Assembly: GCA_028554755.1 (NCBI GenBank)
Contig: JAPTOF010000021.1
Coordinates: 5,009,501 to 5,073,500, forward strand
Source: Cordia subcordata
Lineage: Eukaryota > Streptophyta > Magnoliopsida > Boraginales > Cordiaceae
DNA length: 64,000 nucleotides
Reading direction: 5' to 3'
Notes under the pieces: generated by a model
What the model saw: only the letters and a program-made list of their open reading frames with translations
The model's database searches: none
What the model was told of the DNA's origin: nothing
Shown: one piece after another, positions 49,301 through 61,300 of the stretch
Numbering within the stretch: position 1 is the stretch's first letter
How the letters are laid out: every line of letters begins with the position of its first letter
Made by a program: the position numbers and the translations under genes

Positions 49301-52300
49301 TTTGTACCTGATACCCAAACTTATACCACGACACGAAATGTATTACGTTTTGTTAATAATGGTTTGCTTTGGAACTATACCACTTAGGACTACAAGCATT
49401 TCTGTATTTGGACCCTTTTATAAGCCAATAAAACTTGGCTTCTCTAGGTGTAATGACAGGTTATCTTATCCAAACCCAATTATGTTTCTATTGATGCTTC
49501 CTTCTTGTTTCTCCTTAGTTTCTTCCTTTATTCCTTATAATTTTATGTTATTCTCCATCTTCATCAATTGGTCCCTGAGAAAAGGAAAAAGAGAAAAAAG
49601 GCCTCCCTCAACGCCCATATAGCACCTGAATGCTAGCATGCACATGTTGATTTATGATCTTTTCCTATTTTAGCATGCCATGAGAATACCTTTAGTTTGT
49701 TATTTTGTATTGCTTGATGACTACTCATATAGATAGGCTGAGTGTAGTGTGCAGTGCATGTATGTGTATCTTAGCTGTATGACAGCTATAAGTTAGTTAA
49801 TGAGCTCAGTTAGTTAACTGAGAGTGCTAGTCTGTTGAGATAGTTACATGACCTATTGTGATACTCTATATATATCCTTGTGGCTAATCATTTTCATCAT
49901 GATGGAAATTGTTAAAAAGAAAGAGGACACATATGGACAGAGAGAAAGACTCGAAGGTTTAATACCTTTTAGGGTATTAGCCTGCTCTATTCATAATACT
50001 GTGATAAGGAGCAAATACTATATCTCTTTCGATGTGGGAGAGAGACTTATTACAATAGCAACATAGTATATTATCTAATTCTCTACACTTAACACTCCCC
50101 CTCAAGCTAGAGCATATATATCATGCGTGCCCAGCTTGTTACAAATATATTTAATCCGAGAACCACCAAGAGATTTTGTAAATAAATCAGCTAACTGATC
50201 ACTCGAGCGAACAAAAGAGGTAACAATTTCCTTAGATAATAGCTTCTCCCTGACAAAGTGACAATCTATCTCAATATGCGTAGTCCTTTCATGAAGCACC
50301 GGATTGGTGGCAATATGTATCGCAGCTTGATTGTCACAGACAAGCTTCATAGGACTGGAGCAGGCAACCTAAATCTCCTTCAGAAGATTCTTCACCCATA
50401 CTAACTCACAAGTAGCTATCGTCATAGCTCGATATTTTGATTCAGCACTAGAACGAGTAACAACATCTTGTTTCTTACACTTCCAAGAAATAAGATTTCC
50501 TCTAACGAACACACAGTAACCGAAGGTGGACCTTCTATCAGCAGGACTTCCCGCCCAATCAGCGTCTGAGTATCCAACAATCTCCATGTGTCCATGATCA
50601 CTGTAAAGTAGGCCTTTCCCAGGTGAGCCTTTAATATACCTTAAGATTCGAATGACTGCCTCCCAATGTGTTTCTCGTGGAGAGTTTAGAAACTGACTGA
50701 CAACATTGACTGCAAAGGAGATATCTAGTCGAGTAACAGTCAGGTAATTAAGTTTTCCATCTAACCTTTTATATCTTTCCGGATCTGATATCAATTCCCC
50801 CTCATCTGGAAGAAGCTTCACATTTGGATCCATAGGTGAGTTACAGGGTCGTGCTCCAAGTAAACCTGCCTCACTCATTGTATCTAATGCATATTTACGT
50901 TGAGAAATAAATATCCCTTGTTTTGACTGTGTAACCTCAATACCCAGAAAATAGTGAAGCGGCCCTAGGTCTTTGGTTTGAAATTACTGATGAAGAAAGG
51001 CTTTCAACTCATCAATCCCTTTGCTATCATCATCAGTTATGACAATATTATCCACATACACAATCAAAAGAAGTCGTTTGCCAGATAAGCACCGATAGAA
51101 TACAGAATGATCCACATTACAACGAATCATGCCAAATTTAAGAACTGCAGTGCTGAAACGTCTAAGCCATGCCCTCGGAGATTGCTTGAGACCGTACAAG
51201 GCCTTCCTCAAACGACATACTTTCTGAGACTCGTCTTGAGCAACAAAGCCTGGCGGTTGGTCCATATACACCTCTTCATCAATATCACCATTTAGGAAAG
51301 CAGTCTTATGCTCTGTTTGTTATAGTCTTATTTTAAGATACTTATCCTATTGAAATAAGGGTATATCTTATAAGATTTAAGAAATCTTATCATGCATCCT
51401 ATGAAAATTTAAACCAAAACCATACTTTTTATCTTATAAGAAATAAGCAATCTATCCTATCTTATTTTTACAACTATAAAATGCATGGTACATGTGATAA
51501 AATATTTTAAATCTTATAAGATATTTCTAAATTTCAATAGGATAAGCATCTTAAAATAAGATCATTCCAAACACACTATTAATATCCAACTGATGGAGTG
51601 GCCAATGGTGAATAGTTGCCAAGGAAAGAAAAATTTGAACAGAAGACATATTAGCAACGGGAGAAAAGGTGTCACCATAATCAAGTCCATAGACCTGTGT
51701 ATATCCCTTGGGCACAAGCCGAGCCTTCAAACAATCCACTTGACCATCTGGGGAGACCTTCACTGTATACACCCACCGGCAACAAACAGGGGACTTACTG
51801 GCTGGCAAATCAACTAACTCCCATGTTCCATTATGATGTAACGTAGACATCTCTTCAAGTATAGCATCCCACCAACCAGGGTGAGCATAGGCCTCTGTCA
51901 TAGACTTAGGAATGGAAACAGAAGAAAGGGAGGCAACAAAGGATGCATATGAAGGAGATAAAGACGAATAAGAAACAAAGCTAGATATTGGATGCCGAGT
52001 GGTGCAAGAACGAGTACCTTTACGAAGAGCAATGGGTAGGTCAAGATCAGATGATTGAGCCAAAACTAGATTTGGAGACGGCGACTCAGATGATACCGAG
52101 ACAGGTGGCAATGGACGTGGACGGCGTGAGTAAACTTGCAGGTCTGATCAATCTAGACGGGCAGTAGGAGGCAATGGAGAAGTGGACTCAGGAGTGGAGA
52201 TGAGGTTCGGAGCATGAGAAGGGACCAAAGACATCAAAGGTAGGGATTGGAAGTGGTAAAGACTCGACCACGGTATTAGAAGTGTCGGTTGAGGAGAAAA

Positions 52301-55300
52301 AAGAGGTACTCTCTAAGAAGGTAACATTAGCTGACACAAACCATCGATTCAACTCAGGAGAGTAGCACGTGTAACCCTTTTATCGTCGAGAGTATCCAAA
52401 AAACGCACACTTGATAGATCGAGGACCTAGCTTGTCTACCCCAGGGGAAGGATTGTGGACAAAACAGACACATCCAAAAACCCGAGAAGGTAGCACATAA
52501 ATAGTATCACGAGGGAACAAAATGGAGAACGATATTTGATCATGTAACACAAACGATGGCATACAATTGATAAGATAATGAGATGTAAGGATCGCATCAT
52601 CCCAAAACGGAAAAGGTACATTTCTATGGAGAAGAAGTGTACGAGCTGTCTCAATTAAATGGCGATTCTTTCTTTCAGCCACCCCATTCTGTTGTGGAGT
52701 ATGTGAACAAGATGACTGATGAAGAATGCCACGAGAAGATAGAAACGAAGAAAAAGAAGAGGAGAAGTATTCTTTTGCATTGTCACTTCGAAGAATCTGA
52801 ATAGAAACCCCAAATTGTGCTTGAATTTTAGCATGAAACATGGTAAGAATAGACAATACTTAAGAACGTTCTTTCATTAAAAACAACCATGTCATACGAG
52901 AATAATCGTTTATAAAAGTAACAAAATAACGAAGCTCAGATTTGGAAGTAGTTCGACAAGGACCCCAAATGTTAGAATGAACAAGAGCAAAAAGGGCAGC
53001 AGCCCGTTTATTGACTCGATTAAGAAAAGAACTACAACTATGTTTGCCTAACTGACAGGACTCGTAGGACAATTCTTTGACTGCCCGTAATCTAGGAACC
53101 ATTTTCTTGAGATTGGGCAGGGAAGGATGACCGAGACGAGAATGAACTTGTTCTGGTGAGGGAGCAACAACACGTGGTAGATGAAGAAACATTGAAATAG
53201 TATAGTCCTCGCTCCTCACGCCCAGTACCAATCTTCGCGCCAGTCTTCAGATCCTGGATTGACATAGCATTAGCAGTAAATGTCACAGAACAGTGAAGTA
53301 GTTTGGTCAACTGACTAATGGATAAAAGATTAAAAGGAAAGTTTGGAAGATATAGATCAGATGATAGTGGAATGGAAGATGTGGGGTGTGCAATACCAAT
53401 TCCATGAGCAGAGGTAGATGACCCATCTACAAGTGTGACATTCGAAAACATACTAGGTCTAAACTGAGAGAGTAAACGGACATTACCACAAATATGATCA
53501 GATGCACCAGAATTAAGAATCCAAGGACCAAGGTCAGGTGCAGTACGGGTTATAAGAGCTGTGGATGAGCTAGTCTGAGCAAAGGAGGCGGTCGAAGTAG
53601 GATGCATAGCTTGTTTAGAAGCCTTAAACTGCAGGAACTCGGAGTATTCATCCCCTGTAACAATCACCGAAGTAGGAACTGTAGAAGTAGAAGGCCCGAC
53701 CAAATTTTTTTGGACTGCATTAGCAACTTGAGAAGGACGACCATGAAGAGTCCAACAATTATCACGAATATGACCAAGTTTATTACAATAACTGCAACGA
53801 GGGTGCTGACCATTTGAACGCCCTCCCCCTCGCCCAGAAGTGCTACGACCTCTACCACGACCACCACGATCAAAGTTTTCGTCACGGGTTGAGGTAGGAA
53901 CAACTAAAGTAGATTGTTCAGCTTGAGAACCAGAAGTCAGAGTGGGGCTGAGCACGCTGTACTCAAGCATAAACATCATCTAAAGTGGGCAAGGTAGAAC
54001 TGGATAGTAATTGAGAACGTACAGCATCATACTGAGGATGAAGTCTGTGTAACCAGAAGATCAAGCACAAATTGTCCCACTGTTGGGCAATCATCGTGGG
54101 ATCTGTACTGAGTGGGAAAAGATCACGAAATTTAATCATGGAATTGTAAAACCGGTTGTAATAATTTGTCAACTCCATATTTGCTTGGGCCCGTAGCATA
54201 TCAGACACAACATCAAACGCTCGAGTAACTTGATGAGAATATCTCACTTTAGCAGAAGTCCAAATAGTTTTACAGGTTTGGCAATTCCGAAAGCATGTTT
54301 GGATAGAATCCTCCTCCATGGATCGCCAAAGCAAACTCACCAGCTGGGCATCGACATGGCGCTAGGTGCAAGCGTCAGTCGTAGATAAATCAGGCGGACA
54401 ATCAGAGGATAGGTGATCTTCCAAACTTTGTCCAAGAAACCAAATATTGATAACCATAGACCACGATGAGTAATTCTTACCATTCAGCTTAATTGTTGTG
54501 ACAGTGGGAGTACCAGAAAACGAGGGCACGACAACTGATGGAGTAGCAGCAACATGAGTTCTTGAGGACTCAGCATGAGTCTCTGTTTTCTCAGCAAAGT
54601 TAGATTCTATAATGACTGAAAGAAAGAATCAGATGTGCAGCAGCCTACACTATAATAATAGCACTCCCACAAACTAATTCAACAATCCAGCAAGAGAAGA
54701 AATTAGTTCTGCATTTTTTTTTTTTTTAAATCTCAAAGAGACTGTTGATCACAAATAACACATTGCTGAGGTAGAGTTTTGCAAAAACAACTGCACAGCT
54801 GAGACGAGCAAACCTGGGTGATCATCCCGGTGCGAGAAGGAAGTTGGCCGGAGCTGCGGTGTCGGCGCGTGAAGCTCATGCGCTAAAGGTGCTGGCCCGT
54901 GGCACTGTTTCCGGTGACGGTGAAGGTGTGGCTGAGGTCGCTTGAGCATGAGAAAGCGATATATGGGTTCAAATTTTTGAAAAAGTGATGGGATTATGAC
55001 TAATCGGAGATGGCATTTAGGGTTAGGGTTTTTTTTTTTTTGGTGTGGTTATAGAGATCTCTCTTTCTCTCTCTATGTATATATAGATATATTAGGGTTA
55101 GGGTTAATGTTTGGCTCTAGATACTATGTTAAAAAGAAAAGGGACACATATTGACAGAGAGAAAGACTCAAAGGCTTAATACTTTTTAGGGTATTAGCTT
55201 GATCTATTTATAATACTATGATAAGGAGCAAATACTATATCTCTTCCGATGTGGGAGAGAGACTTATTATAATAGCAACATAGTATATTATCTAACTCTC

Positions 55301-58300
55301 TACACTTAACAGAAATGATAACAAAGATATTTTTTCTCCTTCTTCTCCTTACTTCTTCACGGTGTCCAGAGCCAGAGAATCTGGACCTACGTTTTTCGAG
55401 CTAGGTTCTCATGGCTGCTCAGTTGAGGGTGCATCTCTAAGCCACAAAAGCAATCTGAGTTGCAAGATTAAGGCTTGCGACAAGGTTCTCTCATTCTCTA
55501 GAATTGGTTTTTTTATTGTTTCTCTCCCTTCGATCACTTTCTCACTCTTCGAAAGTAGCACATATTATGATACTCCTTTAAATATAATCCCAAACAGTAT
55601 GCGGTATGAACTGAGAAGCTTGTTGCCAATCTCCTTTTTCAAAGCAAGTGTCAACTCTCAAGATATCATGGCCTCTTTTTGTACCTCTGCACCTTCCTCT
55701 CCTTTGTTAACTATGAAGCACCGACATTCTCTAGAGGGTCGTATATCCATGTCGACTTGTGCCTAACAATTTTATTTTTTTCCTCCTTTTCTTGATACTA
55801 TTTTGACATGTGTACACTAAATGCCTAACAATCACTCAATTAGAGGCCAACACCTCCGGTAGAAGTTATACTTGTGCCTTGATTCTTGTAGAGTTATCAA
55901 GCAAGTTACATCTACTCATACATGTATACATGTACATACATACGTGTGCGCGCACGCACGCGTGTATATAATGGAGTGGATTTCAACTTCCTATATCTTG
56001 CTGCTTTCTTTCAATCCTTCCACCGTGTTGATAGGTCTGTGTCACCTCCCTAGGTTGGCTTCCCCTTTGTCGCGTGAGAGTATGCTGAGAAGGTGTGCTT
56101 GAATAAGGTGAGTGAAACTTTTATGTGCGCGTTTGCTGAGTAAATTGAGTGAAATGTTGGTCTGAATGTGATATGGCATGAGATGTGGAGTGTTCTCCTT
56201 GAAGTGAATGAAATGTTAGTTTTAAACTTTATATTATTGTCGTGTAGAAATCATTTATGTACATGTTAGTTTTGTGACTTTTAATTTTTTATGACTAGCT
56301 ATATGTCAAGTATTAGTTATTTACTCTTGTTTCTTTTTCTATTATGATATAAATGAAGTTTATTCACTATATATAACAAATTTAAATATATTTTATTTAG
56401 CATGTCTCCAACATGTCATATCCTAGTTTTTAGAAAAAAGATGTATCTGTGTGTCACATTGTGTCGTGCTGTGTGTTTGCATATCGAGTCTGTACTTCAT
56501 AGTTTGCTACTATTTTGTTTTGACTTTTATTTGTCTCTAATCTGACTCCTAATGGTTCATATTTTGATTCAAGTTCTAGTAATGGTTTTGCTCTTAGAAT
56601 GTAGGTATGGGACTATGCGTGATAATGTTATCAATCTTAAGGTATGCTATTTCTCCTATTAAATATTTCTATGATCCCCAGTATGTGGGTTGTTGGTGTG
56701 AGATTTAATGTACCCGATCTATGGCAGGTTGTACTAGCAAATGGAGATGTTATCAGGACCGGATCGCGTGCCAGAAAAAGTGCTGCAGGGTGTGCTTTTA
56801 ATGCCAATTTGAATAGTCTATATTTCTGTTTGTTTGGATTAACATCATTTAAGAATTACATGTTACTTTAAGAGCATCTTTTAGTATGGCAAGAACCATG
56901 ATTTGTTTGGTTACTTTCTCTTGCTTTCTTTGAAACTGTAAAACAAGTGGTCCCACAATCCATGCATTTTAGGCAAGGGCATTGAGCATGGTGGGAAATA
57001 GTCAATCTGAAAATATTTGTTTGTGAAACAGAATTGACCTTCGACTATTCCCGATAGAGGGCTCCTTTTTGAACAACAATGGTGTTTTTCTGGAGCTAAT
57101 TGGAAACCAATTGTTTCTTTTTTGGTCAGTTGGAAACCAAATTCTCAATGATAAAGTTTTCCTCTGTGGATGTTAACTTAAGTATTTAAACAGATTTGGT
57201 AATGATTGATCTTCTATGATCCAGAAGAGCTACATTCTACAATATTCTGAATTCGTGGAATACTTGGTCAATTGTTATCTAGCTTATTTGAGCCATCCAG
57301 GTCTTATCCAGAAATATATATTCTTAGATTTAGACTGGTTCTGTTTCCTTCTGGGCTTGTATCCTTGCTTGTGCTACGCCTAGTTTCTTAATCTTGTTTG
57401 CAATTAAAAGAAGAAAATTGATGGTTCCACTACTACAGTGACTTTGTGGATTATGTGAGATTGTCTAGGAGCAAACCATCTTTAGTTGGCCACCCTTATG
57501 AGTTGTTGAAATTGCCAATGTTTTAGGTATGACCTGACACGCCTGATGATTGGAAGCGAAGGAACCTTGGGTGTTATAACAGAAGCAACCTTACGCCTAC
57601 AGAAAATACCTGAGAGATCAGTGGTATTTCTTCCATTATATTCCTTTATGATTTCTTTTATGTTACTTTTTGCTACATTCTTGTCGGGTCTGCTAAGAGT
57701 ATAGAGTGTTTGATAAACGTCAGGGTTGCTAAGAGTATGGAGTGTTTGATAAATTACTTTAGCTAGGTGTGGATGGCAGTTGGAGCCTCTCATTAATGGG
57801 GATCTTGTTACTAAGTGTAACTCTGAGGTTAGGGATTAGGTTATTTGCTCTGGTGACATTTCTTTAGTTGGTAAGTGGCTGTGGGGTTTCTCTTTGGATC
57901 CCAATTCACTTTGCAAAAGGTGATTAGAATTTTAAGCTGAATATTTGGCATGCTAAAGTTTGTGCATGTGTCTGTTTATCGAGTGCCCTGTATATCTCTT
58001 TATTATGCTTTAAGTCGGTACAGGCTGCAAATACATTTTTGGAAAGATTTTTGTCCTTTGCTAGATAATAAATGTTTGAAAAGGCAAAGGCAAAAGGTGA
58101 AGTGGCCCAATGCTGATCAAAGTGAGGATTAAGCGTCAAATTTGTAGAATCTGAGCCTCCAAATATATTTGCTGCAATTAGTCGGTTTCTTCTGGTCAGT
58201 TGCCTATTCATATATCTCCAATTGCATCAGACTGTAACTAGATCTGACAAATCAAGTGTCAATTTAGTCTTCTATTGGTATTGTTGAGGATGGTGTATAC

Positions 58301-61300
58301 CTCAAGAGAAAAGCTACTAGATGCTTGCACCCATGCCCCTCAACTGTGAAGGTCCAATGAGGTATCTGCGTTTTGGAAGTTTCACCGGCTCCCACTGCCT
58401 TAATGCAATTTGGAATTGCATAGTCTTGATGTGTGTGCATTGGATGCGTTGAGGGCCAACTGTTGCTATACCTTTCTCAATCTTGTATTCTAGGTTGTCC
58501 TTTGTTTCTTCTTTGCAGAAGGCGCCTATCTCTAATTTCTACATCTCTGATGGTGAATCTGTCTAATGGAACTTTCATTTCTTTTGAGATCTAAATGATA
58601 AAGAGCCGAGAAAATGTTACTATAACTATTCTTTCCCATTTCCATTGTAATTTTTTTTTCCTTTTAGAAGGTACCCATCCCATGAGATGAACTTTACTGA
58701 TCACTTATAATAAGATAATAGCAGTCACAGATTATAACAATATTAACTTTTTACCTCCTAGTTGATTTGAGGGCCTTTCTTCTGCTCCTTATATTTTGTC
58801 GATCTGTTTAAAGTAGCACTGACATTCGTGTTTAATGATGATTGATACAGGTTGCTATGTGTAATTTTCCTACAATTAAAGATGCAGCAGATGTTGCTAT
58901 TACAATTATGCTGTCTGGTATACAGGTAAGTAATGTATTACATCTGTTATTATGTCCTTGTCATTCTTTATCATTGAAGTGTGAACCCTTCCATATCTGT
59001 TGTTTTCAGTACGTGTCCTATAACAGTGTTAATTCATGCATCACCTCAGAACGATATAGATATACATCTCTCTCATGCAATTCTCATACTGAAGAAGTAT
59101 GTATCCTTTTATGCATTCAAGTTTTCTCTTGATAGTAAAAGGATTTTATGAATATAAAATGGATCAGTTAAAAGATCACAAGGAGTTTTCCAGTAGAATA
59201 CTAGAAAGAATAGAAAGTCAAATAATTGGGCAAATCAGTGTTCTCGTTTTTTTGTTTTATATAACAGATTAAGAAAATGATTTGAGAACGGAAGATCCGA
59301 AATTCTTTTGAGTGGAATTGTTCTTAAAACAAGTTTCTAAAACAATTTTGCTTTAATTTGGGATAATTATAAGTTTTCCATTAATGAAATCATTTGTTCC
59401 ACATGTTTTTGGTTGTTTTGGGAACAAGAACATATGAATATGTGAAATGTGTTCACATCTTGTTCTTCTTGAGTTACATATTTCTCAAAACTTTCGGAAA
59501 CAATCACCAAAAGCAACCCATGCCCAACAAGTTTTTGTTTCCCAAAAAAAAAAAAAGAAAAGAAAAGTTTTCAAGAACATTATTAACAGGCCCTATATAT
59601 CTGGAAAACAATATAATCCCGTCCATCATATGACTTCAGGACAGCTATTTGTCTTAAAAGCTTGCTGTCTTGGTCCAAAAGGAGGATAGGAGACCATTCT
59701 ATCCCCTAAGCATTTTGAGAATGCCATGATCTTGAAAGATTATGATGTTCATGAAGACTTTTTTACCACCTATAGAGTCCCATGATTTAGTGAGGAACAA
59801 GTTGTTTGGAGAAGTGATCATAATATTCTCCAATTGCCCCAGGCAACCTCTAAAGCTGTGCTGGAAATCTCTAGCAACGTGGTAATGCATAGAGATTATG
59901 ACTATCCAACAATACTTTATCTAAAATACTTAATAAGTTGCTAGTGTTATTCATTTTGAGGGTAAAGACTAGGTGAAAGTCTTCTTTCTGAGGGGAGGTT
60001 TTGTTAGCCTTCTTTTCATGATCTGTAAAGCCCTTCTATCTTGTATTTCTCACTTTCATGAGCTTGGTACGACCACTGGGTCTTCCTAATAGCTAAAACA
60101 AGAAAAGAAAAACCACTGAATTTCTTCTTCTAAATTCATTCTACTATCCTTCATTCGAATATCAACATGTACATAGGCCACATGCCATGGATTATCTGAG
60201 AATTGATGAAACTGGACTTGAGTTATCTGGACCTGTTATAGAACAGTAAAGATTGCAAATAGCATAGTTTGCCTACTTGCTTATTTTGCTCATTTACAAT
60301 GGTTTCTAGGTTTCAAGGGTGGAGCTCTTGGATGAAGTTCAAGTGAGGGCAATCAATTATGCTAATGGGAAAAGTTTACCTGAAGTTCCAACTTTAATGT
60401 TTGAGTTTGTTGGCACAGGTGAAGATGGTTAATGATAATGCCTTGTTTCAACTGTTTTCCATGTCATAGAATTGATAAGGTTGCAATTGATCTATGATGT
60501 AGTTGAAAGAAAAGAAAAGAGAAAACATAGAGAAGATATATGTGTATATTAGAGACATTGGAGGCCACCAGCAATGGTGATTCTAGTAGAGAGGGAAAGA
60601 TAGGTCTTGATTGTAGTGAAATATAATGTGAGAGCCTGTTTCTAGGCCTGAAGACTTGGTGACCAAGAATAGAGAACTAGACATATAGGAAGTCTTGTAT
60701 AATACGGAAACTAGTCTAGTAAGAGAACCTGAAAACTAGTCTATACTAACTCCTTAAGTCAAACCTTAACTAGTGGCGTAATGTTAGGAATTATATGAAA
60801 TCCTTAAAACATACTTTAACGGATGTCATTGTATCAGAGGGTTTATCTCTAGATTCATTGAATAAAGGCTGAGGAGCATATCAAGTGCATTATTGATTGG
60901 ATTAATACTTCATTCAAGGCAGAGGTGAAAAGGGGTTAATGTGCTAGAGGAAGTGTGGTAACAGGGCTCTTGTTGTGGGTGCTGTGACAGAACACTGCAG
61001 ATTTTGAGATTAAGTAGGCCACATAACCAAAGATAAAATCTAAGTCTGGAATGTATGCACACCTTGATCTATAGAGGATAAGAAAACCTGTAAATATTCC
61101 CATATAATATGCTCAAAAACACTTCTACTATCTCTTGTTTGTCCTCTGTTCATTTCTTTTCTTCGTTGCAACAAGATCACTATATACATCATTGTCTGCT
61201 CCAGTTTTGGGTATTCAATTTTCTAATTCATATTTAATTGCTAATCTGCCAACCCCACCTAGTGGGATAAGGGTTAGTTTGGTTGTTATTGCTAATATAT

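Larger units (their letters stand above)
49910..55311 (-). mobile_element. Copia-D: nearly complete Ty1/copia in D-LDH intron 7, interrupted by a MITE
   Basis: LTRs 49910-50094 and 55127-55311 are both 185 bp, start TGTTAAAAAG, end CACTTAACA and differ at about 13 positions by eye. A perfect 5-bp duplication GAAAT flanks it (49905-49909, 55312-55316). On the minus strand, a primer-binding site TAGTATCTAGAGCC lies inside the right LTR and a purine tract (TTGAGGGGGAG) inside the left. The interior codes in order for gag, protease, integrase, RT and RNase H. Without the 270-bp MITE its length is about 5.1 kb, normal for copia. Confidence 0.96.

Noticed and set aside
55362..55766. 134-codon plus-strand open frame in D-LDH intron 7
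   Set aside because: No motif; lies inside an intron whose flanking exons join in phase.
59230..59600. Possible hAT-type MITE in D-LDH intron 11 (TGTTCTCG... and ...CAAGAACATT)
   Set aside because: The inverted ends match over only about 8 bases and no 8-bp target duplication was found.
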